64,000 bases of DNA from an uncultured Collinsella sp. (GCA_958415525.1 CATYZE010000004.1:1-64000), one strand, 5' to 3'; numbered from the stretch's first letter, positions 1 to 9,382 are shown. The notes: generated from the sequence alone by a model not told the origin. Numbers and translations: made by a program.

Positions 1-20
1 GAATCCTATACGCCGCACCA
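1..20 (+). tRNA. 3' end of a tRNA-Arg-like sequence (cut by window start)
   Basis: The first 20 bases match the T-arm 3' strand, acceptor strand and CCA of the tRNA-Arg at 178-254. A hairpin plus T-run follows. It may be the end of a full tRNA gene lying outside the window, or the duplicated tail of a tRNA-associated repeat like the one at 426-444. The window does not allow a decision. Confidence 0.5.
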
Positions 21-30
21 ATTGAGTTTT

Positions 31-56
31 AAGCCTCCGGAAACGGGGGCTTTTCT
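31..56 (+). terminator. Rho-independent terminator after the tRNA-Arg tail
   Basis: An AAGCCTCCG stem pairs with CGGGGGCTT across a short loop and is followed by TTCTT. Its position directly behind the CCA end matches the hairpins at 264-290 and 455-484. Confidence 0.6.
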
Positions 57-136
57 TATATCGCGATGCGTCGAAGATCGCGCCAAGCCCTCCAAATGAG
101 TAAAAATCAAATTCAATAACTTTTTTTGAAAAACGC

Positions 137-165
137 TTGACGATTATTCAGTCCATGTGCATAAT
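137..165 (+). promoter_or_regulatory. Promoter of tRNA-Arg(ACG)
   Basis: TTGACG (137-142) and CATAAT (160-165) are separated by 17 bp and sit 12 bp before the tRNA 5' end. This is a good sigma-70-type promoter. Confidence 0.7.
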
Positions 166-177
166 ATTCAACAAGTC

Positions 178-254
178 GCGGCGTTACCTCAGCTGGATAG
201 AGGGTCTGACTACGAATCAGAACGTCATAGGTTCGAATCCTATACGCCGCACCA
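178..254 (+). tRNA. tRNA-Arg(ACG)
   Basis: A complete cloverleaf can be drawn: acceptor GCGGCGT (178-184) with ACGCCGC (244-250), anticodon stem TCTGA/TCAGA around the loop CTACGAA (anticodon ACG), and T-arm ATAGGTTCGAATCCTAT. Discriminator A and an encoded CCA (252-254) complete it. ACG is normally deaminated to ICG, so this tRNA would read CGU, CGC and CGA arginine codons. Confidence 0.96.
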
Positions 255-263
255 TTTGAGATT

Positions 264-290
264 AAAGCTCCCGGCAACGGGGGCTTTTCT
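264..290 (+). terminator. Terminator of tRNA-Arg
   Basis: AAGCTCCCG pairs with CGGGGGCTT around GCAA and is followed by TTTCTTTT. It lies ten bases after the tRNA CCA end. Confidence 0.75.
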
Positions 291-308
291 TTTATGGCAA
301 CACCGCAT

Positions 309-471
309 TGATTCGAACCTCGGTCGAGGCGCGGGCGTAAAGAAAACGCGGGGCGTTTTTAGCCCGCGGGCGAGCGCGCCGGCAGGCGGGCGAAGCCGGT
401 GCGGATCCGCGCAGCGGATGCGCGGAATCCTATACGCCGCACCATTTGAGATTAAAGCTCCCGGCAACGGG
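309..471. repeat. tRNA-tail-duplicating structured element (Arg copy)
   Basis: Starting with GATTCGAACC (309-319, the reverse complement of a T-loop), a GC-rich, hairpin-prone stretch runs to about 424. A copy of the tRNA-Arg 3' end, CCA and terminator start follows at 426-471, virtually identical to 236-281. The direct repeat spacing is 190 bp. Internal hairpins GCGGGC...GCCCGC and GGATCCGC-GCA-GCGGAT correspond to hairpins in the tRNA-Ser element at 4640-4776. No coding capacity is evident. Confidence 0.75.
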
Positions 472-484
472 AGCTTGTCTTTTA
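455..484 (+). terminator. Terminator in the duplicated tRNA-Arg tail
   Basis: AAGCTCCCG-GCAA-CGGGAGCTT is a perfect hairpin followed by GTCTTTTA. It is the repeat copy of the terminator at 264-290. One stem base differs and the change restores perfect pairing. Confidence 0.6.
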
Positions 485-607
485 CGCCAGCTTGAGTGCT
501 TTCGTCCAAAGGGACGATTTCCTGTCGACTCGTGTAAGATTCCGAGTAGATGTCGCGGCCCATCCGCGACCACTCCTTCTTCAAGCGACCGATCAGGGTG
601 ATATTTC

Positions 608-3049
608 GTGGCAGAGCGTCCGACATACAAGCTCAGGTTTCTCGATCCCAAGAAGCGCTTTCCGGCGATGCCCGAGCAGCCTGCGGGACGCTCATATGGC
701 GTGGTCTGGAAACTCTTTGGCGAGGATCAGCATGAATCTTGTTATGTCGTCGAATTCGTTGGCAAAAGCCATGTGTCGCTTTTGGGCTACGTAAGCGTTT
801 CGGGTGAGGTGTACAAGGTGGACCGCCCCGTTAGCGAGGCTCCGCTGCCCAACGATCCCGACATGGAACTGGTCCTTGACGAGTCGGACTCCGGTATTGG
901 TGAGATTATGGTGAGGGGAGCAAACGGCACGATGCGCGCGTGCGCGCGAACCGTCGGCTCTCCCGAAGGTCCCATGCGCGAACAGTCCGATCACGAGACA
1001 TGGAATTCGACCCGCTCCCTTCCTTACGGTGAGTTCATGGCATCGATGTTCCTGCGCTACGTGATATTCGCTGACTCCGAAAATACCATTGCGAGCACGG
1101 CGGACGCCGACGGACTCGACGAGGGTATGCAAAACGTTGTCGACAAGATCAAGCTCGTAAAGTTGCCCGAGCCGGTCGAGGTGTTTTTGGGCTTTAACAC
1201 GACACCGCTACCTGACGCTATCGAGACGCTGCTCTACCGCGTTGACCATGCCGAGAATCCGAGCGGTATCGAGCGCTATGCCGCCGCCCTTATGAGTGAA
1301 ATTGACTTGCCTCGCTTGCGCACCATCGCCGCTAAGTCCGAGATGAGCCTGGCTCGCATCGATCGCTCAAAGCTTTTCTATCTCAATTTTGATCGCAGCC
1401 TGCTGGACCAGGACGAGATTGACATGCTGCTTGCCATCGAGTGCCGTCTTAACCGTCTCTCCGGCATCCTTGAGCACATCGGGGCCGGATTGGTCCCTGC
1501 GGCATCCTCGCCGAGCCTTGAGGGCTGCGCGCTCTTTGATGCGTGGCATATCGCCAAGACGACCAACGGTGTTCCCCGACTGCTCGATACGGCCTCGAGC
1601 GATAACCCGTGGGGCAAACCGGGTACGGTGGCTTGCCAGCCGGGCGGTGAGTGGGATGTGCGTACCCGCTTCGCGCGTATTGTCGAGGCACTTAACGTGG
1701 TCACGCGGCTCGACTATACCTATCGGGCAAACGTTGCCGAGGGGATCATGCTCGTTCGGTTTGGGCAGTCTGTCGTTGATGCTATGCCGCAACGTGAATA
1801 CGACGCTCAAGATGACGCCTGGCGCGAGTTGGACGAGGACACGCGCGCGATCTGGGCCGCGGAGCACGATGCGCGCGTGGCACTCACGCTTGCGGCAGCG
1901 TGTTTTGCCGCGGGCACCTGCATCACGCGCTGCTATGTGCAGATTGCTGCTCCCGACAGTGAGCAGGGCGAGCGCGTTGTCGCAACGTATTTCTTTGGGC
2001 GCGCGGCCTATCTGGCCGATTGCGTGCCTGTCGCCAAGGATCTTGAGAGCATGGACATGGACGATATGCCGTGCAAGCGTGTGCTTGAGGCATATGAGTC
2101 AACCGCTCCGGAGACGATTGAGCCGGCGGAGGTTCATGCTCGTCCGCGTGATGACCATCGCATGCTGCCGCCGGCGCTGCGCGATCTGCTGCTTGCCGAT
2201 ACGGCTGACGAGCTGGAGGTCATGGAAGAGGACGACGACCCATACGTGGCCCGTGTTGTTGAATTGCGCGAGCAGGCAAAAGTCGACCGTACAGGTGCTT
2301 TTGAAGGCTTTTCCCGTCTCGTTGAGGAGTTGGAGGCTAAGTGCGCCGTCGCCGAGCTTTTGGCGACAGGTCCGGTTCAAACGCAGTTTTGCGATAACCA
2401 GCTGGTGCGCATGGTGCTACCGGTGTTGGAAGAAGACCGCTCTGTGCGAATCCTACGTGCGCCCGATGCGCTGTACTTTGCCCAGCACGAGATCTGCAGC
2501 TTTTACGCCGAGCAAGAGGACTTTGAACGAGCACTGCCCGAGGTGCGCCATCTTTACGATCTGGCGCGCTCGTCCATGCAATCGCACTTTGCGCTCATCA
2601 ACGTGCTTGCGCGTCTGGAGCGCTTTGACGAGATTATCGAGGTGGCGCGCCACGGCCTACGTATTGCCAGCGATCGTTCTGCAATCGGCTACCTGTTCTA
2701 TCGCTTGGCGTTTGCCTATTGGAATTGCGATCAGCTCGACCTGGCGCTGGCTTGTTACCGTCTGGTGCCGCGCGGCGAGGAGTCGGGCAGCAGCGCGCTG
2801 GAAGAAATGCAGGGCCTTATGAACGAGATGGGCGTCAGCGAGCCTCCGACGTTCGAGGAAGCGGTCGAGACCATCCACAAGGCTGGACTCGAGCTGCCGC
2901 CAGTGTCCGCCGTGACGAATCAGCTGGCAGATGCCGCTGTACAACTGGTCGATAACGGTTTCTTTTTCCTGGCGCGCGGTTGTATCTTCCAAATGTGGCG
3001 CACCATGGGCAACGATGAGCTCGGTTCCCTCAACCGCTCGCTGGGGTAG
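608..3049 (+). CDS. Large TPR-like protein of unknown function
   Basis: The product is an 813-residue, acidic, apparently soluble protein with no signal peptide or membrane segment. I do not recognise the first ~600 residues. Residues about 620-740 look like tetratricopeptide helices (repeated pairs of the type FERALPEV, FDEIIEVARHGL and LDLALACYRLV), which suggests a protein-protein interaction platform. The GTG start at 608 is chosen because AGGGTG precedes it; the ATG at 667 is an alternative. The gene stands alone between the tRNA-Arg repeat and the ATPase gene. Function is unknown; a role in regulation or stress is possible, but nothing in the sequence proves it. Confidence 0.8.
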   Translation: MAERPTYKLRFLDPKKRFPAMPEQPAGRSYGVVWKLFGEDQHESCYVVEFVGKSHVSLLGYVSVSGEVYKVDRPVSEAPLPNDPDMELVLDESDSGIGEIMVRGANGTMRACARTVGSPEGPMREQSDHETWNSTRSLPYGEFMASMFLRYVIFADSENTIASTADADGLDEGMQNVVDKIKLVKLPEPVEVFLGFNTTPLPDAIETLLYRVDHAENPSGIERYAAALMSEIDLPRLRTIAAKSEMSLARIDRSKLFYLNFDRSLLDQDEIDMLLAIECRLNRLSGILEHIGAGLVPAASSPSLEGCALFDAWHIAKTTNGVPRLLDTASSDNPWGKPGTVACQPGGEWDVRTRFARIVEALNVVTRLDYTYRANVAEGIMLVRFGQSVVDAMPQREYDAQDDAWRELDEDTRAIWAAEHDARVALTLAAACFAAGTCITRCYVQIAAPDSEQGERVVATYFFGRAAYLADCVPVAKDLESMDMDDMPCKRVLEAYESTAPETIEPAEVHARPRDDHRMLPPALRDLLLADTADELEVMEEDDDPYVARVVELREQAKVDRTGAFEGFSRLVEELEAKCAVAELLATGPVQTQFCDNQLVRMVLPVLEEDRSVRILRAPDALYFAQHEICSFYAEQEDFERALPEVRHLYDLARSSMQSHFALINVLARLERFDEIIEVARHGLRIASDRSAIGYLFYRLAFAYWNCDQLDLALACYRLVPRGEESGSSALEEMQGLMNEMGVSEPPTFEEAVETIHKAGLELPPVSAVTNQLADAAVQLVDNGFFFLARGCIFQMWRTMGNDELGSLNRSLG

Positions 3050-3139
3050 GGGCGGCATAGAGGGGCTGCGCCGTGCTATTTGTATCGGCACGGGCGAGAG
3101 GACCCGACAGGGTCGGTAAGGCATAAAGCCGCCGAGCCT

Positions 3140-3195
3140 GCTAAAACTGTTAAACTCTGCTAAAGTTGCTAAACTTTGTTAAAGTTGTTAAAACT
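3140..3195. repeat. Six tandem G(C/T)TAAA repeats before the ATPase gene
   Basis: Six copies of a G(C/T)TAAA-N3/4 unit run head to tail with alternating 9- and 10-bp steps, i.e. three 19-bp double units. They end 16 bp before the ATG of the ATPase gene. The AT-rich tract contrasts with its GC-rich surroundings. The spacing is close to one helical turn, as expected for cooperative protein binding (operator or iteron-like), but the ligand is unknown. Confidence 0.65.
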
Positions 3196-3211
3196 AGCAG
3201 AGGAGGGCCGA

Positions 3212-4294
3212 ATGTCTAAAGCTATTAATCCTTTTAAGCCAACGGCGGGAATGAATCCGCCTGAGCTTATCGGACGCGACGCTGTTTTGGATGACTTTGC
3301 CGAGGCTCTGGAGAACGGTCCCGGCGCCCCCGATCGGCTCATGCGTATCTCTGGTGTTCGTGGCACGGGTAAAACGGTGCTCCTTAACGCATTGGGTGAT
3401 CTTGCGCGTAAAAAAGGATTCGAAGTCGTTGACGTCGCCTCAAATACCGGTTTTTGCAATAGAATTCTCGAGGCTCTGCAGCGAAATGTTCGTCTTGAAT
3501 CAATGTCGATTTCTCCGTCGATTCTAGGAGTCAGCCTTGGCTCCGTGGAGGTGTCGAAGTCGGCGTCCCATCTGGGCGAGGCGATGTACGAAGCCGCGAA
3601 GCGCGGCGGCTTGCTCATTACGCTCGATGAGATTCAGGACGCCTCAACTGAGGAAATGCGAGAGCTGGGCAATGAAATGCAGCTCTTGATTCGCCAAGGG
3701 GCGAATGTCGCCTTTGCATTCGCTGGTTTGCCAACGTCGGTGGATGGCGTGGTGGTGGATGATACGTTGACGTTCCTTCAGAGGGCGAAGCATATTGAAC
3801 TTACGCGGCTTTCAGATTTTGAAGTCGGCGGATCGTTTGAGGATACGATGAGGCGTGCGGGCAAGGAACTCGACGAAGGCGTTGCTGAGCTTTTAACAAA
3901 GGCTTCGGCGGGCTATCCCTTTATGGTCCAGCTGGTCGGATATTACGCTTGGCAGGTTGCTGCGCGTAGCGGGGCAGAGAGCGTGGACGAAGAGGCAGCT
4001 CGCAAGGGTATCCAGGCGGCTCTTGATAGTTTTAATGCTATGGTGATTGCCCCTGCGTTGCGCAGGGTGTCGGAGCGGCAGTTTCAGTATCTCGCGGCGA
4101 TGGCGCAATGTGAGGGCGATGAGATTGCGAACGGCGATATCGCCAAAAAGATGGGCTTGCCGGCGAACAAAGTCGGGTCGTATCGCAAGCGCCTGATCGA
4201 TGCGGGACTGATTGAACCTGCAGGCTACGGCTGTGTTTCGTTCGCAATTCCGTACATGCGCGATTATCTGTTGGAAATCGTTCGAAAGGGCTAA
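3212..4294 (+). CDS. Stand-alone AAA-type ATP-binding protein
   Basis: This is a 360-residue P-loop ATPase. The Walker A motif GVRGTGKT lies near residue 52 and the Walker B-like LLITLDEIQD near residue 138. A C-terminal winged-helix-like part (IAKKMGLPANKVGSYRKRLIDAG) follows. The layout resembles archaeal-type/Orc1-Cdc6-like ATPases that occur as single genes in actinobacteria and often act in DNA binding or as relics of mobile elements; the exact role is unknown. The ATG at 3212 has a strong AGGAGGG site. A TTG at 3176 in frame lies inside the tandem repeats and is unlikely to be used. No partner gene is present. The upstream repeats at 3140-3195 may be its own operator. Confidence 0.82.
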   Translation: MSKAINPFKPTAGMNPPELIGRDAVLDDFAEALENGPGAPDRLMRISGVRGTGKTVLLNALGDLARKKGFEVVDVASNTGFCNRILEALQRNVRLESMSISPSILGVSLGSVEVSKSASHLGEAMYEAAKRGGLLITLDEIQDASTEEMRELGNEMQLLIRQGANVAFAFAGLPTSVDGVVVDDTLTFLQRAKHIELTRLSDFEVGGSFEDTMRRAGKELDEGVAELLTKASAGYPFMVQLVGYYAWQVAARSGAESVDEEAARKGIQAALDSFNAMVIAPALRRVSERQFQYLAAMAQCEGDEIANGDIAKKMGLPANKVGSYRKRLIDAGLIEPAGYGCVSFAIPYMRDYLLEIVRKG

Positions 4295-4493
4295 TAAAGA
4301 CTGGGAGCATCGGTGCCGCCGCTGGGGCAGCCCTCGTATCTTTGTCTCGATTTGTAACATCTGGAGGAGATTACGGCCCGTAAATGTTACAGATTGAGAT
4401 GCTTGGCTGAGGCGTTTGCTGACAAAATGGAATCGCCTCGAAATTCCCTCTTGCCCATCCTCGACTGTTTGGTTACTATAAAACGGCTGTTAC

Positions 4494-4584
4494 GGAGAGC
4501 TGACCGAGAGGCCGAAGGTGCTCGCCTGCTAAGCGAGTATGCCCCAAAAGGGCATCTGGGGTTCGAATCCCCAGCTCTCCGCCA
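4494..4584 (+). tRNA. tRNA-Ser(GCT)
   Basis: This is a class II tRNA. Acceptor GGAGAGC (4494-4500) pairs with GCTCTCC (4574-4580), and the anticodon stem CTCGC/GCGAG encloses CTGCTAA (anticodon GCT). A long variable arm (GCCCC AAAA GGGC) and a T-arm with TTCGAAT follow. Discriminator G and encoded CCA (4582-4584) complete it. It decodes AGC/AGU serine codons. Confidence 0.96.
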
Positions 4585-4598
4585 GTTTAAATTTAAAG

Positions 4599-4624
4599 AA
4601 GGGTTCCATTTGGGGCCCTTTTTT
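4599..4624 (+). terminator. Terminator of tRNA-Ser
   Basis: AAGGGTTCCA pairs with TGGGGCCCTT around TT and is followed by TTTT, 14 bases after the CCA end. Confidence 0.7.
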
Positions 4625-4639
4625 AGTTTCAAGAGCGTT

Positions 4640-4848
4640 AGCTGGGGATTCGAACCCGAGAGGGCACGGGCGTTAAGCAAACGCGAAAGCGTTTGTAGCC
4701 CGTGGGCGAAAAGCCGCCAGGCTTTGAAGCCGGAGGGCATGCGCAGCATGCCCGGACATCCCCAGCTCTCCGCCAGTATGACTTGAAAGAAGGGTCCCAT
4801 TTGGGGCCCTTCTTTGTGCGGAGAAAGGAGGCTGGGGATTCGAACCTC
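4640..4848. repeat. tRNA-tail-duplicating structured element (Ser copy)
   Basis: The element begins with the tRNA-Ser T-arm in inverted orientation (4640-4657). It continues with a hairpin CACGGGC...GCCCGTG containing AAACGC-GAAA-GCGTTT, then GGCATGC-GCA-GCATGCC. A direct copy of the tRNA-Ser 3' end with CCA follows at 4758-4775. The terminal 10-mers AGCTGGGGAT (4640) and ATCCCCAGCT (4758) are inverted repeats. A second terminator copy (4790-4815) and a second inverted T-arm (4830-4848) show that the 190/191-bp unit is repeated about 1.4 times. Confidence 0.78.
4790..4815 (+). terminator. Terminator in the duplicated tRNA-Ser tail
   Basis: AAGGGTCCCA-TT-TGGGGCCCTT followed by CTTT is the second copy of the terminator at 4599-4624. 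Its stem changes preserve or improve pairing. Confidence 0.6.
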
Positions 4849-4880
4849 AAAAAAGAGGCATCCTTTCGGACGCCTCCTTT
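4849..4880 (-). terminator. Terminator of the D,D-carboxypeptidase gene
   Basis: On the minus strand, AAGGAGGCGTCC-GAAA-GGATGCCTCTT is followed by TTTT. It lies 25 bp after the stop of the gene at 4905-6245. Confidence 0.75.
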
Positions 4881-4904
4881 CAGCGGACTTATTATTCTTG
4901 CGCC

Positions 4905-6245
4905 CTACACCTCGGGCGCCTTGGCGACGGTCTCGCTTTCTGCCGTGAGCGGGCGGTTGTCGATGCGACGGCCCAAGCGATCGAGCTTCACGAGCAGCCA
5001 TTCAATGGGATTCGGCCCTGCGCCTTCCTCGTCGGCAACCAGGTCCATGACGGCGATCTTGGTGCCGTCCTGCTTGAGCGTGACGCTACCCACCTTGTCG
5101 CCCACATGCACCGTGCCCGAAAGATCGTCGCAGCTAACCTTTTCGGTCACCTCGCCGGCAAGGGAAAACACGGTCGCTTGCGCCGTGGGATCGGCGAGTG
5201 TGGCGTCGATCGTCTTATCCGTCCAGTCGGTTTGGCCAATGCGCGCCATAAGCGGGTTGCCGTTGGCGGTCTTTTCCTGTGTGTTGGCGATTGCGACCGT
5301 CACCTTGTGGCCGTAGTACCAGTTGGCAAGGGTGGCGGTATCGGTAAAGCGCTGGTCGGTGGTGGTGGAGTTCAAAACGACGGTGTAGATCTCGTCGCCG
5401 TCGCGGTTGTAGGCGCTCGTGAAGCAGTAGCCCGCGTCGTCGGTGGTGCCGGTCTTGCCGCCAATGTTGCCATCTTGGCCCAGCAAATAGTTATGCGTGT
5501 CCATGGAATGCGAACGGTCGGTGCCGTCGGCGCCCGTGACCTCGATCCAGGAATCCTCGCTTGCTACGACCTCGCGGATCGTATCGTTTTTCATGGCCTC
5601 CTGCATCATCAGCGCTACGTCGTGTGCGGTTGAGTGCATATCGCCAGCCCACTCATCAAAGTCCAGACCATGCGGGTTTTCAAAAAGCGTACCGGTGCAG
5701 CCGAGCTTCTTAGCGCGCTCGTTCATGGCCTTCACAAAGGTTGCCTCGGCGTCTTTGGTCTTAGGCTCGATCTTCTTGCCCACATATTCGGCGAGCACGA
5801 CGGCGGCGTCGTTGCCCGAGGGAATCATCAGGCCGCGCAGTGCCTGCTCCACGGTAAGCTCGTCGCCTTCGAGCAAGCCGGCGGTCGAATTACCCACGGT
5901 GGCTGCGGCGTTGCTCACCGTGACCTTCTCGTCCATCTTGCAATTCTCGACGGTTAGGATTGCGGTCATAACCTTGGTGATCGAGGCGATTTTGACCTGC
6001 TCATCGGCGCCGCGCCCGTAGTAGACGGTGCCGTCTTTGCCCATGACGAGCGCATTGGTCGCATCGATATCGGGCAGATTTTCGGCCGTGATGCCGCGCG
6101 CATCGGCGGTTTTGCCGCAGACATTGTCGGTCGTGAGCACTTGGGCGCCGGCGACGGTGGGCACGCCAGCGGCAAGGGCGATAGCGCAGACAAAGCCGGC
6201 GGCAAGCTGGGCTGAGCGCTTTGCAAAAGAGGTGAGGGACTTCAC
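4905..6245 (-). CDS. D-alanyl-D-alanine carboxypeptidase (peptidase S11)
   Basis: This is a penicillin-binding protein of the DacA/PBP5 type. It trims the terminal D-Ala from peptidoglycan stem peptides outside the membrane. The catalytic motifs are SITK (residues 88-91), SGN in IPSGNDA, and KTG in GGKTGTT. Residues 1-34 form a signal peptide (KR, then a hydrophobic stretch, cut after AGA). A C-terminal PBP5-C-like domain follows the catalytic part. I chose the GTG at 6245 because it places the signal peptide at the N-terminus and lies ~33 nt after a TATACT -10 box; an ATG at 6314 is in frame but precedes that box. It is divergent from the response-regulator gene at 6443. Confidence 0.92.
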   Translation of the reverse strand: MKSLTSFAKRSAQLAAGFVCAIALAAGVPTVAGAQVLTTDNVCGKTADARGITAENLPDIDATNALVMGKDGTVYYGRGADEQVKIASITKVMTAILTVENCKMDEKVTVSNAAATVGNSTAGLLEGDELTVEQALRGLMIPSGNDAAVVLAEYVGKKIEPKTKDAEATFVKAMNERAKKLGCTGTLFENPHGLDFDEWAGDMHSTAHDVALMMQEAMKNDTIREVVASEDSWIEVTGADGTDRSHSMDTHNYLLGQDGNIGGKTGTTDDAGYCFTSAYNRDGDEIYTVVLNSTTTDQRFTDTATLANWYYGHKVTVAIANTQEKTANGNPLMARIGQTDWTDKTIDATLADPTAQATVFSLAGEVTEKVSCDDLSGTVHVGDKVGSVTLKQDGTKIAVMDLVADEEGAGPNPIEWLLVKLDRLGRRIDNRPLTAESETVAKAPEV

Positions 6246-6284
6246 AGATTTCGCTTTCGACGGGATGGTCTCTTCTGGAACTAG

Positions 6285-6313
6285 AGTATATCGTTTGCCG
6301 GTGTCGGCGATCA
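6285..6313 (-). promoter_or_regulatory. Candidate promoter of the carboxypeptidase gene
   Basis: On the minus strand TATACT (6290-6285) is preceded at 17 bp by TGATCG. The predicted transcript would start near 6278 and favours the GTG start at 6245. Confidence 0.45.
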
Positions 6314-6442
6314 TCGCGTGCGTGCGTGGCCCGCATCCGCGCCCGAACGGGCACAAGGGTGCTTAAGGCCGACTTAATCACCCACGCTTGTTGTGTGTGG
6401 CGTGCGCCCCCTCGGGCATAATGGAGCGCGAGAGGAGCACGC

Positions 6443-7138
6443 ATGAACGAGCGCATTTTGGTAGTTGATGACGAAAAGGCCATCGCCGACTTGGTTGGTA
6501 TCTACCTTACAAAAGAAGGCTTTGACGTACAGGTCGCCTATAGCGGGGCAGATGCTGCCAAGGCAATCTTGGAGCAGGAGTTCGATCTGGCGCTGCTGGA
6601 TGTCATGCTGCCCGATATCGATGGGCTTGAGTTGCTGCGTACGATCCGTTCCAGCCATACCTATCCCGTGATCATGCTGACGGCGCGCGATGCCCAGCAA
6701 GACAAGATCGAGGGCCTTTCGCTTGGCGCGGACGATTACGTGGTTAAGCCGTTCCGCCCGCTGGAGCTCATCGCGCGCGTGCACGCTCAGCTTCGTCGCT
6801 ACACCAGCTACGGTAGCCGTGCGCAGGCGGCCGAGTCGCCGACCATCCAGCTCGACGGCCTAGAGATCAACCGCGATGCTCGTTCCGTGATAGTGGACGG
6901 TGCGCCGGTGCGCCTGACGCCCATCGAGTATTCCATCCTGCTGTATCTGGTCGAGCATCGCGGCAGCGTAGTGCCCGTGGAGGACCTGTTCCGCGCGGTA
7001 TGGAACGAGGACTTTATGCCCGGTTCCAACAACACAGTGATGGTGCACATCCGCCATCTGCGCGAAAAGATCGGCGATGATGCCCAAAAGCCGCGCTTTA
7101 TCAAGAACGTCTGGGGCGTCGGCTATATCATCGAATAA
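6443..7138 (+). CDS. OmpR/PhoB-family response regulator
   Basis: The protein has 231 residues. An N-terminal receiver domain carries the acidic pocket D9/D10, phospho-acceptor D53 (LLDVMLPD) and the lysine of VVKPF. A C-terminal winged-helix DNA-binding domain ends in WGVGYIIE. The ATG at 6443 follows AGAGGAG. It lies 26 bp before the sensor kinase gene start, so the two form an operon. Sequence style (ILVVDDEKAIADLVGIYL) resembles VanR-type regulators, but the target genes cannot be read from the sequence. The divergent carboxypeptidase gene is a plausible cell-wall-related target. Confidence 0.93.
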   Translation: MNERILVVDDEKAIADLVGIYLTKEGFDVQVAYSGADAAKAILEQEFDLALLDVMLPDIDGLELLRTIRSSHTYPVIMLTARDAQQDKIEGLSLGADDYVVKPFRPLELIARVHAQLRRYTSYGSRAQAAESPTIQLDGLEINRDARSVIVDGAPVRLTPIEYSILLYLVEHRGSVVPVEDLFRAVWNEDFMPGSNNTVMVHIRHLREKIGDDAQKPRFIKNVWGVGYIIE

Positions 7139-7164
7139 AGCCTTTGTTTGTGAGGAAAACGGAT

Positions 7165-8403
7165 ATGACAAATAGCAACGGGCAGGCGTTTGAGGTACCC
7201 GATCGACTTTTTGAGCATGTAAGGTCAGTTGTCGATAATCGCGCGCTCGCGACGGTGCTGCTCTTTTTACTGAGCCTGCTGCTGATCGGCATTGACAACA
7301 TCGTCGGCATTCTGGTGGTGCTGCTCGTCGGTTTTTTGCTGATCGATCGCTTTGAAATCGTACGTCGTTGCGTGGTGATTGGCGGTGCCGCATGGGCCAT
7401 GACGCTGGCAATCGGTGCCATGGCGCTCGGCGGCATCGAGGGGCCGGTGCTGTTCGATGCCGGCTTTGTGTTCAACATGCTCGGCTTTGTGCTGGCACTT
7501 GCCGTGTGCGTCCTGTTCTTTTGCGGCCGCGCTCTGTACTACCAGGGCTATGAACAGGGGGAACAGCATGCCGACCGTGTGCTTGCCGCCCGTATCCAGG
7601 ATCGCCTGATCGATCACCCCGACGCGTGGGACAACATCGACGGAGACTTTCTTGAGGTCGAGGGCGCACTCAACAGCGTGCGCGATAGCGAGCGCAAGGT
7701 GCAACAGGCCTTGCGTGACGAGTCTCATCGCAAGGACGATCTGGTCACGTACTTGGCCCATGACTTGCGCACGCCGCTTGCCAGCGTGGTGGGCTACCTA
7801 TCACTGCTGCAGGAGGCGCCCGAGCTTCCGGTTGAGCAACGTACTCGATTTACGGGCGTGGCGCTCGACAAAGCGCATCGGCTCGATGCGCTCATCGAGG
7901 AGTTCTTCGACATTACGCGCTTCGACTTCCACGACATCGTGCTCACGCGCGGTTACGTCGACTTGGGGTTGTTGCTGGCACAGGTGGCCGACGAGTTCTA
8001 CCCCATCCTCAACGAGCAGCGCAAGGAGGCCCAGGTTGATATTCGCGAGGACCTGACGGTGCTCGTGGATGGCGACAAGATGGCCCGCGTTTTCAACAAC
8101 ATTATGAAAAACGCCGTCGCCTATAGTTACGAAGGTTCGACGATCACGATTGAGGCGAGGCGCACGGATGATGGCGGCGTGCGCGTGCGCTTTATCAACC
8201 AGGGCGATCCTATTCCTGCGGCAAAGCTCAAGGTGATCTTTGAGAAGTTCTATCGCTTGGATGCGGCGCGCGCAACCAATCGAGGTGGCGCTGGGCTGGG
8301 GCTTGCCATCGCCAAGGAGATCGTTTCGGCGCACGGTGGCACTATCGCGTGCGAATCGACGCCCGAGCATACCGTATTTACCATTGAGCTGCCCGCCGCG
8401 TAG
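7165..8403 (+). CDS. Sensor histidine kinase (VanS-like)
   Basis: This 412-residue membrane kinase pairs with the regulator just upstream. Four hydrophobic helices occupy about residues 27-61, 68-88 and 100-120, with almost no extracellular sensor domain, so it probably senses within or at the membrane. The HisKA motif LAHDLRTPL contains the phospho-acceptor H199. HATPase motifs NIMKNAVAYS (N box) and GGAGLGLAIAKEIV (G2 box) follow. The ATG at 7165 has GAGG upstream; an in-frame start at 7144 lacks a ribosome site. Confidence 0.92.
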   Translation: MTNSNGQAFEVPDRLFEHVRSVVDNRALATVLLFLLSLLLIGIDNIVGILVVLLVGFLLIDRFEIVRRCVVIGGAAWAMTLAIGAMALGGIEGPVLFDAGFVFNMLGFVLALAVCVLFFCGRALYYQGYEQGEQHADRVLAARIQDRLIDHPDAWDNIDGDFLEVEGALNSVRDSERKVQQALRDESHRKDDLVTYLAHDLRTPLASVVGYLSLLQEAPELPVEQRTRFTGVALDKAHRLDALIEEFFDITRFDFHDIVLTRGYVDLGLLLAQVADEFYPILNEQRKEAQVDIREDLTVLVDGDKMARVFNNIMKNAVAYSYEGSTITIEARRTDDGGVRVRFINQGDPIPAAKLKVIFEKFYRLDAARATNRGGAGLGLAIAKEIVSAHGGTIACESTPEHTVFTIELPAA

Positions 8404-8506
8404 CGAAGGCGACCTTACAAACACCTGACAATGCGCTCACGTGCGTATGAGCCGCAATTTCTACTATCGATACTGCTGAATTGATATCGATGTGGAGGTA
8501 TGCGGT

Positions 8507-9382
<876 letters not shown>

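Noticed and set aside
3140..3195. CRISPR array
   Set aside because: The units are only 9-10 bp without spacers, so they are operator-like tandem repeats.
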